Shown piece by piece: positions 44,303-52,312 of a stretch of DNA of 64,000 nt; position 1 is the stretch's first letter; each line of letters begins with the position of its first letter. A program made the translations under genes and the position numbers. Under the pieces are notes generated by a model. It saw only the letters and a list, made by a program, of their open reading frames with translations, had not been told where the DNA came from and did no database searches. Source of the DNA: Flavobacteriales bacterium (GTDB taxonomy: Bacteria > Bacteroidota > Bacteroidia > UBA10329); the NCBI GenBank assembly GCA_018402015.1, contig JAGYJL010000004.1, positions 1 to 64,000 of the forward strand, written 5' to 3'.

Positions 44303-44848
44303 ATGGCCAACACAGTTAAACTTCACGATCTAGAGTTCATGCCTTATCTCACTGAAAGTGAGCTAAGCGTGATAGTGAGCGGTCTTGCCAACAGGATCAA
44401 CGAGAAATACAACGGTAAATCGCCCTTATTCGTGGTTGTTCTTAATGGAGCGTTCATGTTTGCGTCAGATCTTATGAAGGAAGTTACCATTGATTGCGAA
44501 GTAAGTTTCTTGCGCGTTAGTTCTTACAGAGGAACAGCTAGCACAGGCGAAGTGAAGGAGATGATGCCAATAGGAACAGATGTTTCGGGACGGGACGTTG
44601 TGTTGCTGGAAGATATTGTGGATACAGGAAAAACCATGGGAGAGATAAAGAGGAAGATGCTTGAGAACAACGCAAGTTCGGTCAGCATCTGCACCTTGCT
44701 TTACAAACCAGATGCCTTTCAGGGCGATTATATGGTTGACCTCATAGGAAAAGAAATACCAGACAGATTTGTGGTAGGATACGGATTAGACTATGATGGT
44801 CTTGGCCGTAATCTACCTTCATTATATCAGATCAAACCAAAATCATAA
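44303..44848 (+). CDS. hpt: Hypoxanthine phosphoribosyltransferase
   Basis: Purine salvage enzyme making IMP (or GMP) from the base and PRPP. The 181-residue product has the PRPP-binding motif VVLLEDIVDTGKTM (about residues 97-110), the flexible-loop Ser-Tyr region RVSSYRGTASTGEV, and a C-terminal DRFVVGYGLDYDG block. The ATG at 44303 lies 12 nt after a promoter element; a TTG five codons earlier overlaps that element and is rejected. adk follows after 2 nt. Confidence 0.94.
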   Translation: MANTVKLHDLEFMPYLTESELSVIVSGLANRINEKYNGKSPLFVVVLNGAFMFASDLMKEVTIDCEVSFLRVSSYRGTASTGEVKEMMPIGTDVSGRDVVLLEDIVDTGKTMGEIKRKMLENNASSVSICTLLYKPDAFQGDYMVDLIGKEIPDRFVVGYGLDYDGLGRNLPSLYQIKPKS

Positions 44849-44850
44849 TC

Positions 44851-45420
44851 ATGCTGAATTTAGTGTTGTTCGGACCTCCAGGAGCAGGAAAAGGAACCCA
44901 ATCGGAAAAACTTATTGCACACTACGGATTGGTGCATATTTCTACAGGCGATGTTTTTCGAGCGCTTAATCCAGAGTCGGATCTTGCAAAATTGGCCAAG
45001 AGTTATTCAGACAAAGGAGACCTTGTGCCAGACGATGTAACCATTAAGATCCTTGAGAACGAAGTGCTGAAGCACCCAAATGCCAAAGGCGTTATTTACG
45101 ATGGATTTCCGCGTACAAATGCACAAGCGGAAGCTTTGGATAAATTCCTTGAAGGAAAAGGAGATTCTATTTCGTTGATGGTAGCGCTGGATGTTCCAGA
45201 AGAGGAATTGAAAACAAGACTTCTTAAACGAGCCGAAGTTTCTGGTCGCGCAGACGATGCCGATCCAGAGATCATTGCCAATCGAATTGCCAATTACAAA
45301 CGACAAACCGCACCTGTTGCTGAATTCTACAAGGCACAAGGAAAACTGCGCTTGGTTGACGGAATCGGAACGATTGACGAAATATTCGGCCGTATTTGCG
45401 CTGCCGTTGATAAGGTATAA
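44851..45420 (+). CDS. adk: Adenylate kinase, short-LID type
   Basis: Interconverts ATP, ADP and AMP. The 189-residue product has the P-loop GPPGAGKGTQ (8-17), the DGFPRT motif and a short LID region (RAEVSGRADDADPE) rather than the longer, often zinc-binding LID of 210-plus-residue enzymes. It is co-transcribed with hpt, and a strong terminator follows the stop. Confidence 0.96.
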   Translation: MLNLVLFGPPGAGKGTQSEKLIAHYGLVHISTGDVFRALNPESDLAKLAKSYSDKGDLVPDDVTIKILENEVLKHPNAKGVIYDGFPRTNAQAEALDKFLEGKGDSISLMVALDVPEEELKTRLLKRAEVSGRADDADPEIIANRIANYKRQTAPVAEFYKAQGKLRLVDGIGTIDEIFGRICAAVDKV

Positions 45421-45443
45421 TTCATTCAACTAACTGATGAGGA

Positions 45444-45478
45444 GGAGAACCATACCTTTGGTTCTCCTTTTCTTTTTT
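45444..45478 (+). terminator. Intrinsic terminator after adk, abutting the obgE start
   Basis: A perfect 9-bp stem, GGAGAACCA (45444-45452) with TGGTTCTCC (45459-45467), has a 6-nt loop followed by TTTTCTTTTTT. The T-run ends 4 nt before the obgE ATG at 45483, as at queA-ispD. Confidence 0.85.
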
Positions 45479-45482
45479 CATT

Positions 45483-46469
45483 ATGAAAAGTAACTTCATA
45501 GACCACGTAAAGATCTGCTGTAGAAGCGGAAATGGAGGATCTGGATCTTCGCACTTATTCCGCTCGCGCGGCAACCCCAAAGGTGGACCCGATGGCGGAG
45601 ATGGCGGACGCGGTGGTCATGTGATCATTCGCGGAAATAAGCAAATGTGGACCTTACTTCACTTGCGCTACAAGAAGCACATCATTGCAGGTCATGGGCA
45701 TAACGGTGGAAAATCTGAAGCCACGGGTGGCTATGGTAAGGACGAAGTGATAGAAGTGCCACTTGGTACGGTTGTAAAAGATGCCGAGACAGAAGAAGTG
45801 TTGATGGAGATAACCGAAGAAGGGCAGGAATTGATCCTGACTCCAGGCGGAAGGGGTGGCCGTGGTAATACACATTTCAAATCTGCTACTAATCAAACAC
45901 CTCGCAATGCTCAGCCTGGAGAACCGGGACGTGAAGAGTGGAAAACGCTGGAGTTGAAAGTGCTGGCCGATGTTGGACTGGTAGGGTTCCCAAATGCCGG
46001 AAAATCAACACTGCTTTCTGTTGTGTCTGCCGCTAAACCGGAAATTGCCAATTATCCGTTTACCACGTTGGTTCCGAACTTGGGAATTGTGAGTTATCGT
46101 AATCACAAATCGTTTGTGATGGCAGACATTCCAGGAATAATAGAAGGAGCGCATGAGGGCAAGGGGCTTGGACTTAGATTCCTGCGTCACATAGAGCGGA
46201 ATTCTATTCTTTTGTTTATGGTTCCAGCAGATTCGGGAGATGTAGAAAAAGAGTACAGGATTCTGTTGAATGAATTGGAGCAGTTCAATCCGGAATTATT
46301 GGACAAGGAACGAGTTCTGGCCGTTACCAAGTGCGATATGTTAGATGATGAATTGAAATCGGAACTTTCGTCAACCATTCAGTTAGACGTTCCGGTAGTT
46401 TATATATCATCGCTTACACAAGAAGGAATTCAAGAATTGAAGGATGTGTTATGGCAAAAAATGCAGTGA
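45483..46469 (+). CDS. obgE: GTPase ObgE/CgtA
   Basis: Ribosome-associated GTPase for 50S maturation. The 328-residue product has the Gly-rich Obg domain ([27 protein letters not shown]) to about 155, then the G domain with G1 GFPNAGKST (about 164-172), G3 DIPGIIEGA and G4 TKCD. The C-terminal OCT domain of some homologues is absent. The ATG is right behind the adk terminator and there is no recognisable promoter or ribosome-binding site in between. Confidence 0.95.
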   Translation: MKSNFIDHVKICCRSGNGGSGSSHLFRSRGNPKGGPDGGDGGRGGHVIIRGNKQMWTLLHLRYKKHIIAGHGHNGGKSEATGGYGKDEVIEVPLGTVVKDAETEEVLMEITEEGQELILTPGGRGGRGNTHFKSATNQTPRNAQPGEPGREEWKTLELKVLADVGLVGFPNAGKSTLLSVVSAAKPEIANYPFTTLVPNLGIVSYRNHKSFVMADIPGIIEGAHEGKGLGLRFLRHIERNSILLFMVPADSGDVEKEYRILLNELEQFNPELLDKERVLAVTKCDMLDDELKSELSSTIQLDVPVVYISSLTQEGIQELKDVLWQKMQ

Positions 46470-46547
46470 ACCTTCAAATCTGCCATACATTATGTTGACA
46501 TATTCTTTACTTTCATCGCTTCATTTAAAACCCTTTAATAACACACA

Positions 46548-47612
46548 ATGAAAAAAATCTACTTAAGTCTATCTCTTTTGGTGGCGGCTGGAGCGTCTAT
46601 GGCGCAAAGCGTTTCAACAATGGAGGTAAATCATTCTTCGGCAAAAGATGTTCCTACAATTGAGCACTCTGTAGCGCTTGATGCTACCGATACGCTTGGT
46701 TTGGAGGAATTCGGAACCGAAATTTGGCAGTACGGTTCTCCGTCTGGATACGTTTTCGGAACAAACGATCTAGAGGATTCACAAAGTATTCCTGGACAGA
46801 CGATTCACCAATTGAACTATGAATATGCTGCTGGTTTCATCGTTAACGGAAGCTACAACGTAGTTGGAGCAATGGTATGGTTCGGTGGTAAAGCAGATGT
46901 GTCTGGTAGCCCAGCTGACCTGAAAGTAAAGATGTACTCGTTGGCTGACAACAAGGCTCTTGCCTCAGCACAGTCCACAGCTCCGGATGCGATTGGACCT
47001 AACCAGATGTTAGGTTCAGTGAACTTGCCATTTGCTGATGTTGATACTGTTGACGCTACTTATGCACTTTTCGCTAACCCACTTTGGGCTAACGGAGATT
47101 TCGCTCTTGCAGTAGACATCAAAGATCTTTATGGTTCTCCAGCAGATACTGTTTGGATCTATGCTAGCGAAGATGGTTCTTCTGATGGTACTTACACTTG
47201 GACCAATATTGGATTTGACATTTCTCCGCAAACTTTGTGGGCACGCTCAACTGGTCTTCTTCAAGGAGGATTGGATGTGAACTTGGGAATTTTTGCCCTT
47301 GTTGACGAAAGCGGTGTTGGCATTGAAGAGCAAGGTTTCTTGAACGGTGTTAAAATGACAACTTATCCTAACCCAGCTCTTTCTAGCGATGTAGTACGTA
47401 TTCAGTATGCATTGGAGAACGCTGCTGATAAGGTAGAGATCAGAATCATGGACTTGAACGGAAAATTGGTATTCGCTGCCTCTGAAGGAGCTAAAGCTAG
47501 CGGACTATACACATTGGAAGTTCCTGCAGGTTCACTTAGCGCTGGTTCTTACATCTACTCTTTGGAGGCTAACGGTGGAAGAATGGCTAAGAGAATGGAG
47601 ATTTTGAAATAA
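46548..47612 (+). CDS. Secreted protein with type IX sorting domain
   Basis: A 354-residue exported protein (signal MKKIYLSLSLLVAAGASMA). The central part (about 30-255) is a beta-rich region without a domain I recognise, low in cysteine. Residues about 273-354 are a type A T9SS sorting domain: YPNPALSSDVVRIQY, then IMDLNGKLVFAA, GLYTLEVPAG and a final KRMEILK. It should be surface-attached or released through the T9SS. The codon choice (many -TCT, -GCT, -AAC) hints at high expression, as do a clean terminator and single-gene layout. Confidence 0.85.
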   Translation: MKKIYLSLSLLVAAGASMAQSVSTMEVNHSSAKDVPTIEHSVALDATDTLGLEEFGTEIWQYGSPSGYVFGTNDLEDSQSIPGQTIHQLNYEYAAGFIVNGSYNVVGAMVWFGGKADVSGSPADLKVKMYSLADNKALASAQSTAPDAIGPNQMLGSVNLPFADVDTVDATYALFANPLWANGDFALAVDIKDLYGSPADTVWIYASEDGSSDGTYTWTNIGFDISPQTLWARSTGLLQGGLDVNLGIFALVDESGVGIEEQGFLNGVKMTTYPNPALSSDVVRIQYALENAADKVEIRIMDLNGKLVFAASEGAKASGLYTLEVPAGSLSAGSYIYSLEANGGRMAKRMEILK

Positions 47613-47633
47613 GATTGTTCTTTAAAGCAGAAC

Positions 47634-47664
47634 AGAAAGGGCGGCCATTTGGCCGCCCTTTCTT
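47634..47664. terminator. Bidirectional terminator between convergent genes
   Basis: AGAAAGGGCGGCC (47634-47646), loop ATTT, GGCCGCCCTTTCTT (47651-47664). The stem is perfect over 13 bp, with a T-rich side on each strand, placed between the T9SS cargo gene and the convergent ABC ATPase gene. Confidence 0.92.
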
Positions 47665-47683
47665 ATTTCAATAAGCTCAAAAT

Positions 47684-48442
47684 TTACTTGGCAAGATCGG
47701 CACGCACTCGTTTCATGAATTTGGATGCGTACACAAAATCAACCACCTCCTTATTTTCGGTTCTGAGAATCTCTTCTTTCGAACCTTCCCACCATTTCTC
47801 ACCTTCGTAGATAAACTGAATATTCTCTCCGATCTCTATCACAGAGTTCATATCGTGTGTGATCACAATTGTAGTGATCTGATATTCTTCCGTAATCTCC
47901 TTGATCAATTGGTCGATAACCAAGCCTGTTTTCGGGTCGAGGCCAGAGTTGGGCTCATCGCAAAACAAATACTTTGGGTTTGTAGCAATGGCACGTGCAA
48001 TTGCCACACGTTTTTTCATACCACCACTTAATTCTGATGGCAGCAATTTGGCGGCATTCGGAAGGTTGACCCGATCCAGACAGAACTGAGATCTTGCCCG
48101 TCTTTCGGCCAATGTCTGATCCGTGAACATGGAAAGTGGAAACATGATATTGCCCTCCACGGTCATTGAATCGAACAGCGCCCCACCTTGGAAAAGCATT
48201 CCAATATCCTTACGAATCGACTTCTTTTCTTTGAAACTCATTGAGGCAAAGTCAACCCCATCGTATTCAATGGTTCCAGAATCTACATCGTGCAGACCAA
48301 CCATGCACTTGGTAAGAACCGTTTTTCCAGAACCACTCTGACCAATAATGATATTCACCTGGCCTTTGTGAAACTGTGCGCTGATGTCCTTTAGAACATG
48401 ATGATCGCCAAAACTTTTATTCAGTCCCTTTAACTCTATCAT
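47684..48442 (-). CDS. ABC transporter ATP-binding protein, MlaF type
   Basis: ATPase of a phospholipid-trafficking transporter of the Mla/MCE type. The 252-residue product has Walker A GQSGSGKTV (about 34-42), signature LSGGMKKRVAIARAI, Walker B YLFCDEPNSGLDP and the H-loop VITHD. The GMKKR variant after LSGG is typical of MlaF-like ATPases. It overlaps the permease gene by 1 nt. No MCE-domain substrate-binding gene follows within the window. Confidence 0.9.
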   Translation of the reverse strand: MIELKGLNKSFGDHHVLKDISAQFHKGQVNIIIGQSGSGKTVLTKCMVGLHDVDSGTIEYDGVDFASMSFKEKKSIRKDIGMLFQGGALFDSMTVEGNIMFPLSMFTDQTLAERRARSQFCLDRVNLPNAAKLLPSELSGGMKKRVAIARAIATNPKYLFCDEPNSGLDPKTGLVIDQLIKEITEEYQITTIVITHDMNSVIEIGENIQFIYEGEKWWEGSKEEILRTENKEVVDFVYASKFMKRVRADLAK

Positions 48443-49182
48443 TACTGAAGCAGCATTTGGGTTAGAATAAGATTGAACGTGAGAATGATGACAATACTGT
48501 ATACCACAGAAATTGTACTTGCTTTGCCTACTTCCAAGGCACCACCCGAAGTATGATATCCGAAGTAAGCGGGAACGGTGGTAATGATGATGGCAAATAT
48601 CACCGTTTTAATGAGGGCGTACGTAATGTAGAACGGTTGGAACCAATACTGAATTCCGAAGATGAACGTGTTGCCCGAAACCTCTCCTGTTAGAATTCCC
48701 GCAGCGTATCCTCCAACGAGTCCAAGTATCATACTTATGATAACGATGAATGGATTGCAGATAATGGCAGCGATCATCTTTGGCCCAACCAAGTAATTGG
48801 TAGAGTTAACGCCCATGATGTCCAGTGCATCGATCTGATCCGTTACTCTCATGGTGCCAATTTCGCCAGCAATACTTGAACCTACTTTTCCAGCAAGAAT
48901 TATGCTGATGATGGTAGGCGAGAATTCAAGTATCAACGAATCTCGCACTCCCAAACCCACTGTGTAAAGTGGAATCAAAGGACTGTCTATGTTGTACGCC
49001 AACTGAATGGTGAGTACAGCACCCATAAAGCCACTTACAATAGCTACTAATCCAAGAGACGCGTAACCTAGATTCTGTACCTCTTCAAAGATTCGCTGTC
49101 TGTAAATACGCCATTTTTCAGGCCTTTTGAATACCTTACTGATCCAAAGTACGTAACGGCCGATGTGGTGGATAATTCCCAT
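48442..49182 (-). CDS. ABC transporter permease, MlaE type
   Basis: A 246-residue integral membrane protein of the MlaE family: GYASLGLVAIVSGFMGAVL, then VGLGVRDSLILEFSPTIISIILAGKVGSSIAGEIGTM (the conserved EFSP...AGRVG-like core) and DALDIMGVNSTNYLVGPK. It moves lipids together with the neighbouring ATPase. The open frame extends upstream to 49419, but the added 79 residues are unrelated and overlap the divergent small lipoprotein gene, so the ATG complementary to 49180-49182 is chosen. Confidence 0.9.
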   Translation of the reverse strand: MGIIHHIGRYVLWISKVFKRPEKWRIYRQRIFEEVQNLGYASLGLVAIVSGFMGAVLTIQLAYNIDSPLIPLYTVGLGVRDSLILEFSPTIISIILAGKVGSSIAGEIGTMRVTDQIDALDIMGVNSTNYLVGPKMIAAIICNPFIVIISMILGLVGGYAAGILTGEVSGNTFIFGIQYWFQPFYITYALIKTVIFAIIITTVPAYFGYHTSGGALEVGKASTISVVYSIVIILTFNLILTQMLLQ

Positions 49183-49256
49183 GTAGTTGCGGCTAAATTT
49201 AGGGATTCTGCCGATTGCAGAAAACTCCAATTGCAATTCGATGTTGGTTCTTACGT

Positions 49257-49264
49257 TACCTTTG
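49257..49264 (+). promoter_or_regulatory. -7 promoter element TACCTTTG before a small lipoprotein gene
   Basis: Perfect TAnnTTTG match ending 6 nt before the ATG at 49271, with a TTG at 49231-49233 at a spacing of 23 nt that fits a -33 element. It predicts a leaderless mRNA. Confidence 0.6.
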
Positions 49265-49270
49265 CAATCC

Positions 49271-49432
49271 ATGAAAAGCCTACGCACTATTCTCATCCTT
49301 TCCATTGCAGTGGTTCTTCTTGTTTCCTGTTCTAGTAGAAGGAGAGGAAAAGGGAAAGGTTGCGACTGTCCAACGTTCGGAGAATACCTGCCGGAGCATG
49401 GTACTTCCAAGCATACCACATTTAGGGTATAA
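49271..49432 (+). CDS. Small lipoprotein with CDCPTFG motif
   Basis: A 53-residue lipoprotein: signal MKSLRTILILSIAVVLLV, lipobox SCS, a basic stretch (RRRGKGKG), then CDCPTFGEYLPEHGTSKH. The promoter position and complete lipobox support it as a real gene, although it overlaps nothing and has no partner. An upstream in-frame extension to 49187 is not plausible as it precedes the promoter. Function unknown; the Cys pair in the mature part may bind metal or form a disulfide. Confidence 0.75.
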   Translation: MKSLRTILILSIAVVLLVSCSSRRRGKGKGCDCPTFGEYLPEHGTSKHTTFRV

Positions 49433-49501
49433 GTTAATCTAACGAAACCTTAACGCTGTTTTCTAGTTACTTTCGAACTGTTTAGAATCATTCTTTATAA
49501 G

Positions 49502-49729
49502 GTGACAGCGAAAGACCTCATATTAGGACAACATGCAATTGTAGCTTCATTCTCAGACGAGAAGTTGGCTGTATTTCTGGCTGAACGAGGTGTTGTTGCA
49601 GGCGAGCGCCTGTGTGTTGAACGCATTGCCCCGATGGGCGATCCAATTGCCATTCGTGTTTCTGATCATCTTCTTTGTCTCCGCAGAAGAGACGCATCAG
49701 CCATCATTGTTCAGCCAGAGGCGCTCTGA
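49502..49729 (+). CDS. feoA: FeoA family protein
   Basis: A 75-residue SH3-like protein starting at GTG 49502. Signatures are the LAERGVVAGERLCVERIAPMGDPIAIRV core and the LCLRRRDASAIIV strand, typical of FeoA. It assists the FeoB ferrous iron transporter, whose gene follows after 19 nt. Confidence 0.9.
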   Translation: MTAKDLILGQHAIVASFSDEKLAVFLAERGVVAGERLCVERIAPMGDPIAIRVSDHLLCLRRRDASAIIVQPEAL

Positions 49730-49748
49730 GTAAAACTCAACCTTGTTC

Positions 49749-51647
49749 ATGAACGAAGGGAGTAGGAGGCTGAAAGTAGCACTGGTTGGTAACCCAAATA
49801 GCGGAAAAACCTCACTTTTCAATAAGCTTACTGGCCTTCATCAGAAAGTTGGCAATTTTCCGGGAATTACTGTTGAGAAGAAATGGGGTAAATTCAAGTT
49901 CAATGGATTGACAGTTGACTTGGTCGATCTACCTGGAACATACAGTTTGCAACCTCGTTCCATGGACGAAGAAGTTGCATCCAAAGCCATTCTTAACAGG
50001 GATAATCCAGATCATCCAGAATTGGTTCTGATCGTTGTTGATGCTTCTCATCTGAAGACCAGTTTGTACTTGGCGCTTCAAATAATTGAGCAGAAGATTC
50101 CGGCCGTACTCGTAATGAATATGGCCGATCAACTTACCCGGCTTTCGCCCGACCTGGACATTGATTCGCTTGCTGCGCAATTGGATGTTCCCATTGTGAA
50201 AACCGTAGCACGAGATGGTGATGGAATTCAGGAACTGCAGCAAGTAATTGCGCAACACGAACTCAAATCGCCCATTGTTGCTTGGGATTCATTGAAAGAG
50301 GAACGTCATGTAATAATTAAGAGGATACTTTCTAACGCCAAGGCCGAAGCTCCAGTTATGGCGCATGCCACCACTCAGAAGTTGGATGATTATCTCACAC
50401 ATCCGGTATGGGGGGTTGGTTTTTTCGTGCTTCTTCTCGGTCTCATGTTCCAATCGGTTTACAGTTGGTCGGCATTGCCAATGGAATTCATCGAAGGGTT
50501 CTTCTCCAACGCGTCAGAATGGTTTGCGGCCTCTCTTCCTGATTCTTTTCTTACCAGATTATGGATTGAAGGTATTTGGGCAGGTCTTGGTGGTGTTGTG
50601 ATTTTTATTCCGCAGATAGCGTTCTTATTTCTCTTTATCTCCTTGCTGGAAGAAACGGGCTACATGGCCCGTGTAAGTTTTCTGGCCGATCGTTGGCTGA
50701 GAAAATTCGGATTGCAGGGCAGATCCATTGTGCCATTGATCGGGGGCGTGGCATGTGCCGTGCCTGCCATCTTAGCGGCACGCACCATTGCCGATCGCAA
50801 AGAGCGACTGCTCACCATCATGGTAACACCATTCATGAGTTGTTCTGCGCGCTTACCGGTTTACACGCTACTTATTGGACTGGTCATACCAATTGGCTTT
50901 CAAGGTTTATCCTTACTCTTTCTTTATTTGTTAGGAACGGTTGCTGCCTTGGGTGCGGCAATTGTCCTTAATAGGATGGTTCCTGCAACAGAGGAAAGCC
51001 ATTTTCTGATGGAATTACCAGACTACCGAGCTCCAAGGTTCATGAATGTGATCTTGGAGATCATTCGGAAAGTAACTCAGTTTGTTTCCAGCGCTGGAAA
51101 AATAATTGTGCTTGTTTCGGTGTTCCTTTGGCTTGGAGCATCATATGGGCCAGGTCAAAGATTCGACCAGATAGAAGCTGAATACGCTGGCATTCAAGAT
51201 GAATCTGCTTTGCATCAAAAGGACGCAGAGCTGCTAGAAAATTCTTACATCGGTATCTTAGGAAAGACCATCGAACCCGCCATTGCTCCTTTGGGTTACG
51301 ATTGGAAGATCGGTATTGCATTGATAACCTCGTTTGCTGCACGCGAAGTGTTTGTTGGAACCATGGCAACCATATACAGCGTTGGAACGGCTGACAGTGA
51401 AGCGGTTTCTGTGCGCGAAAAGATGAAATTGGAACAGAAACCCAATTCGGAAGAGCCATTATATGACCTCCCGTTCGGACTATCGTTGCTGATTTTCTAT
51501 GCCTTTGCTATGCAGTGCATGAGCACGCTAGCGGTGGTAAAAACGGAAACGGGATCTTGGAAATGGCCGTTGATACAGCTTGTAATGATGACCGGGCTAG
51601 CCTACGTTGCAAGTTTTGCAGTCTACAATATCATGCGTTTACTTTGA
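49749..51647 (+). CDS. feoB: Ferrous iron transporter FeoB
   Basis: Inner-membrane Fe(II) transporter of 632 residues with an N-terminal G protein: G1 GNPNSGKTS (14-22), G3 DLPGTYSL, G4 NMAD. Two Gate domains follow (with PLIGGVACAVPAILAARTI and TPFMSCSARLPVYTL), then the C-terminal segment with SFAAREVFVGTMATIYSVG. It is shorter than the E. coli protein because the linker after the G domain is compact. The ATG at 49749 is preferred to a TTG two codons upstream. Confidence 0.96.
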   Translation: MNEGSRRLKVALVGNPNSGKTSLFNKLTGLHQKVGNFPGITVEKKWGKFKFNGLTVDLVDLPGTYSLQPRSMDEEVASKAILNRDNPDHPELVLIVVDASHLKTSLYLALQIIEQKIPAVLVMNMADQLTRLSPDLDIDSLAAQLDVPIVKTVARDGDGIQELQQVIAQHELKSPIVAWDSLKEERHVIIKRILSNAKAEAPVMAHATTQKLDDYLTHPVWGVGFFVLLLGLMFQSVYSWSALPMEFIEGFFSNASEWFAASLPDSFLTRLWIEGIWAGLGGVVIFIPQIAFLFLFISLLEETGYMARVSFLADRWLRKFGLQGRSIVPLIGGVACAVPAILAARTIADRKERLLTIMVTPFMSCSARLPVYTLLIGLVIPIGFQGLSLLFLYLLGTVAALGAAIVLNRMVPATEESHFLMELPDYRAPRFMNVILEIIRKVTQFVSSAGKIIVLVSVFLWLGASYGPGQRFDQIEAEYAGIQDESALHQKDAELLENSYIGILGKTIEPAIAPLGYDWKIGIALITSFAAREVFVGTMATIYSVGTADSEAVSVREKMKLEQKPNSEEPLYDLPFGLSLLIFYAFAMQCMSTLAVVKTETGSWKWPLIQLVMMTGLAYVASFAVYNIMRLL

Positions 51648-51650
51648 CGC

Positions 51651-52262
51651 ATGAACCGTGAAGAGCGCATACGCAACGCCATAAAACCGTTTCTTCCGCC
51701 CGGAACCGAGCACAGATTGGCCAAGCAGATCGTGGATCATCGTTGTCATTTAACCATTACGCGAGAACGGAAGACCAAAGCAGGAGATTATCGTCATCCA
51801 TACGGCAATCAAGGCCATCGTATTTCTGTTAATGGAACGCTTAACCCGTATGCTTTTCTCATAACCTTGGTACACGAAATGGCGCACCTGGTAACTTGGG
51901 AGCAGAACCGAAACCGTGTAAAGCCGCATGGTAAAGAATGGAAGGATGCTTTTAAACTGGAGATGCAACCGTATCTGACAGAAGGTGTTTTTCCGAAAGA
52001 TGTGCTCAGCGAGCTGAAACGGCACATGCGAAGTCCATTATCAGCTACGTCCAGAGACCTCAATTTGGTCCGTGTATTAAAATCATACGATGAGCCCAAC
52101 GCGCAGGTTTTTCTAGAAGATGTACCGTTCAACTCGGAGTTCACCTTGGGTAATAAGCGCTTTGTAAAAGGAGAACAACTTCGGAAACGATTCAGATGTA
52201 CCGAAGTAGGTACTGGAAAGGTCTATTTGGTAAGCTCCATTGCGGAGGTACTGACGGATTGA
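51651..52262 (+). CDS. SprT-like zinc metalloprotease domain protein
   Basis: A 203-residue protein with the zinc motif HEMAH (His75, Glu76, His79) and a third candidate ligand His93 in KPHGKEWKDAF, matching SprT/SPRTN-type domains. The C-terminal zinc ribbon of classic SprT is replaced here by KRFRCTEVGTGKVYLV, with a single Cys. The eukaryotic relative digests DNA-protein crosslinks; the bacterial role is not settled. It is 3 nt downstream of feoB, so co-transcribed. Confidence 0.85.
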   Translation: MNREERIRNAIKPFLPPGTEHRLAKQIVDHRCHLTITRERKTKAGDYRHPYGNQGHRISVNGTLNPYAFLITLVHEMAHLVTWEQNRNRVKPHGKEWKDAFKLEMQPYLTEGVFPKDVLSELKRHMRSPLSATSRDLNLVRVLKSYDEPNAQVFLEDVPFNSEFTLGNKRFVKGEQLRKRFRCTEVGTGKVYLVSSIAEVLTD

Positions 52263-52283
52263 TTACGAAGCTACTAGAATGGT

Positions 52284-52291
52284 TATCTTCG
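52284..52291 (+). promoter_or_regulatory. Possible -7 element TATCTTCG before the aminotransferase gene
   Basis: One mismatch to TAnnTTTG, 21 nt before the ATG at 52313. Confidence 0.35.
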
Positions 52292-52312
52292 CGTCCCGAT
52301 CAACACACGCCC

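Noticed and set aside
49183-49419. 79-residue N-terminal extension of the MlaE-type permease
   Set aside because: It is antisense to the lipoprotein gene with promoter and lipobox, and unlike MlaE N-termini.
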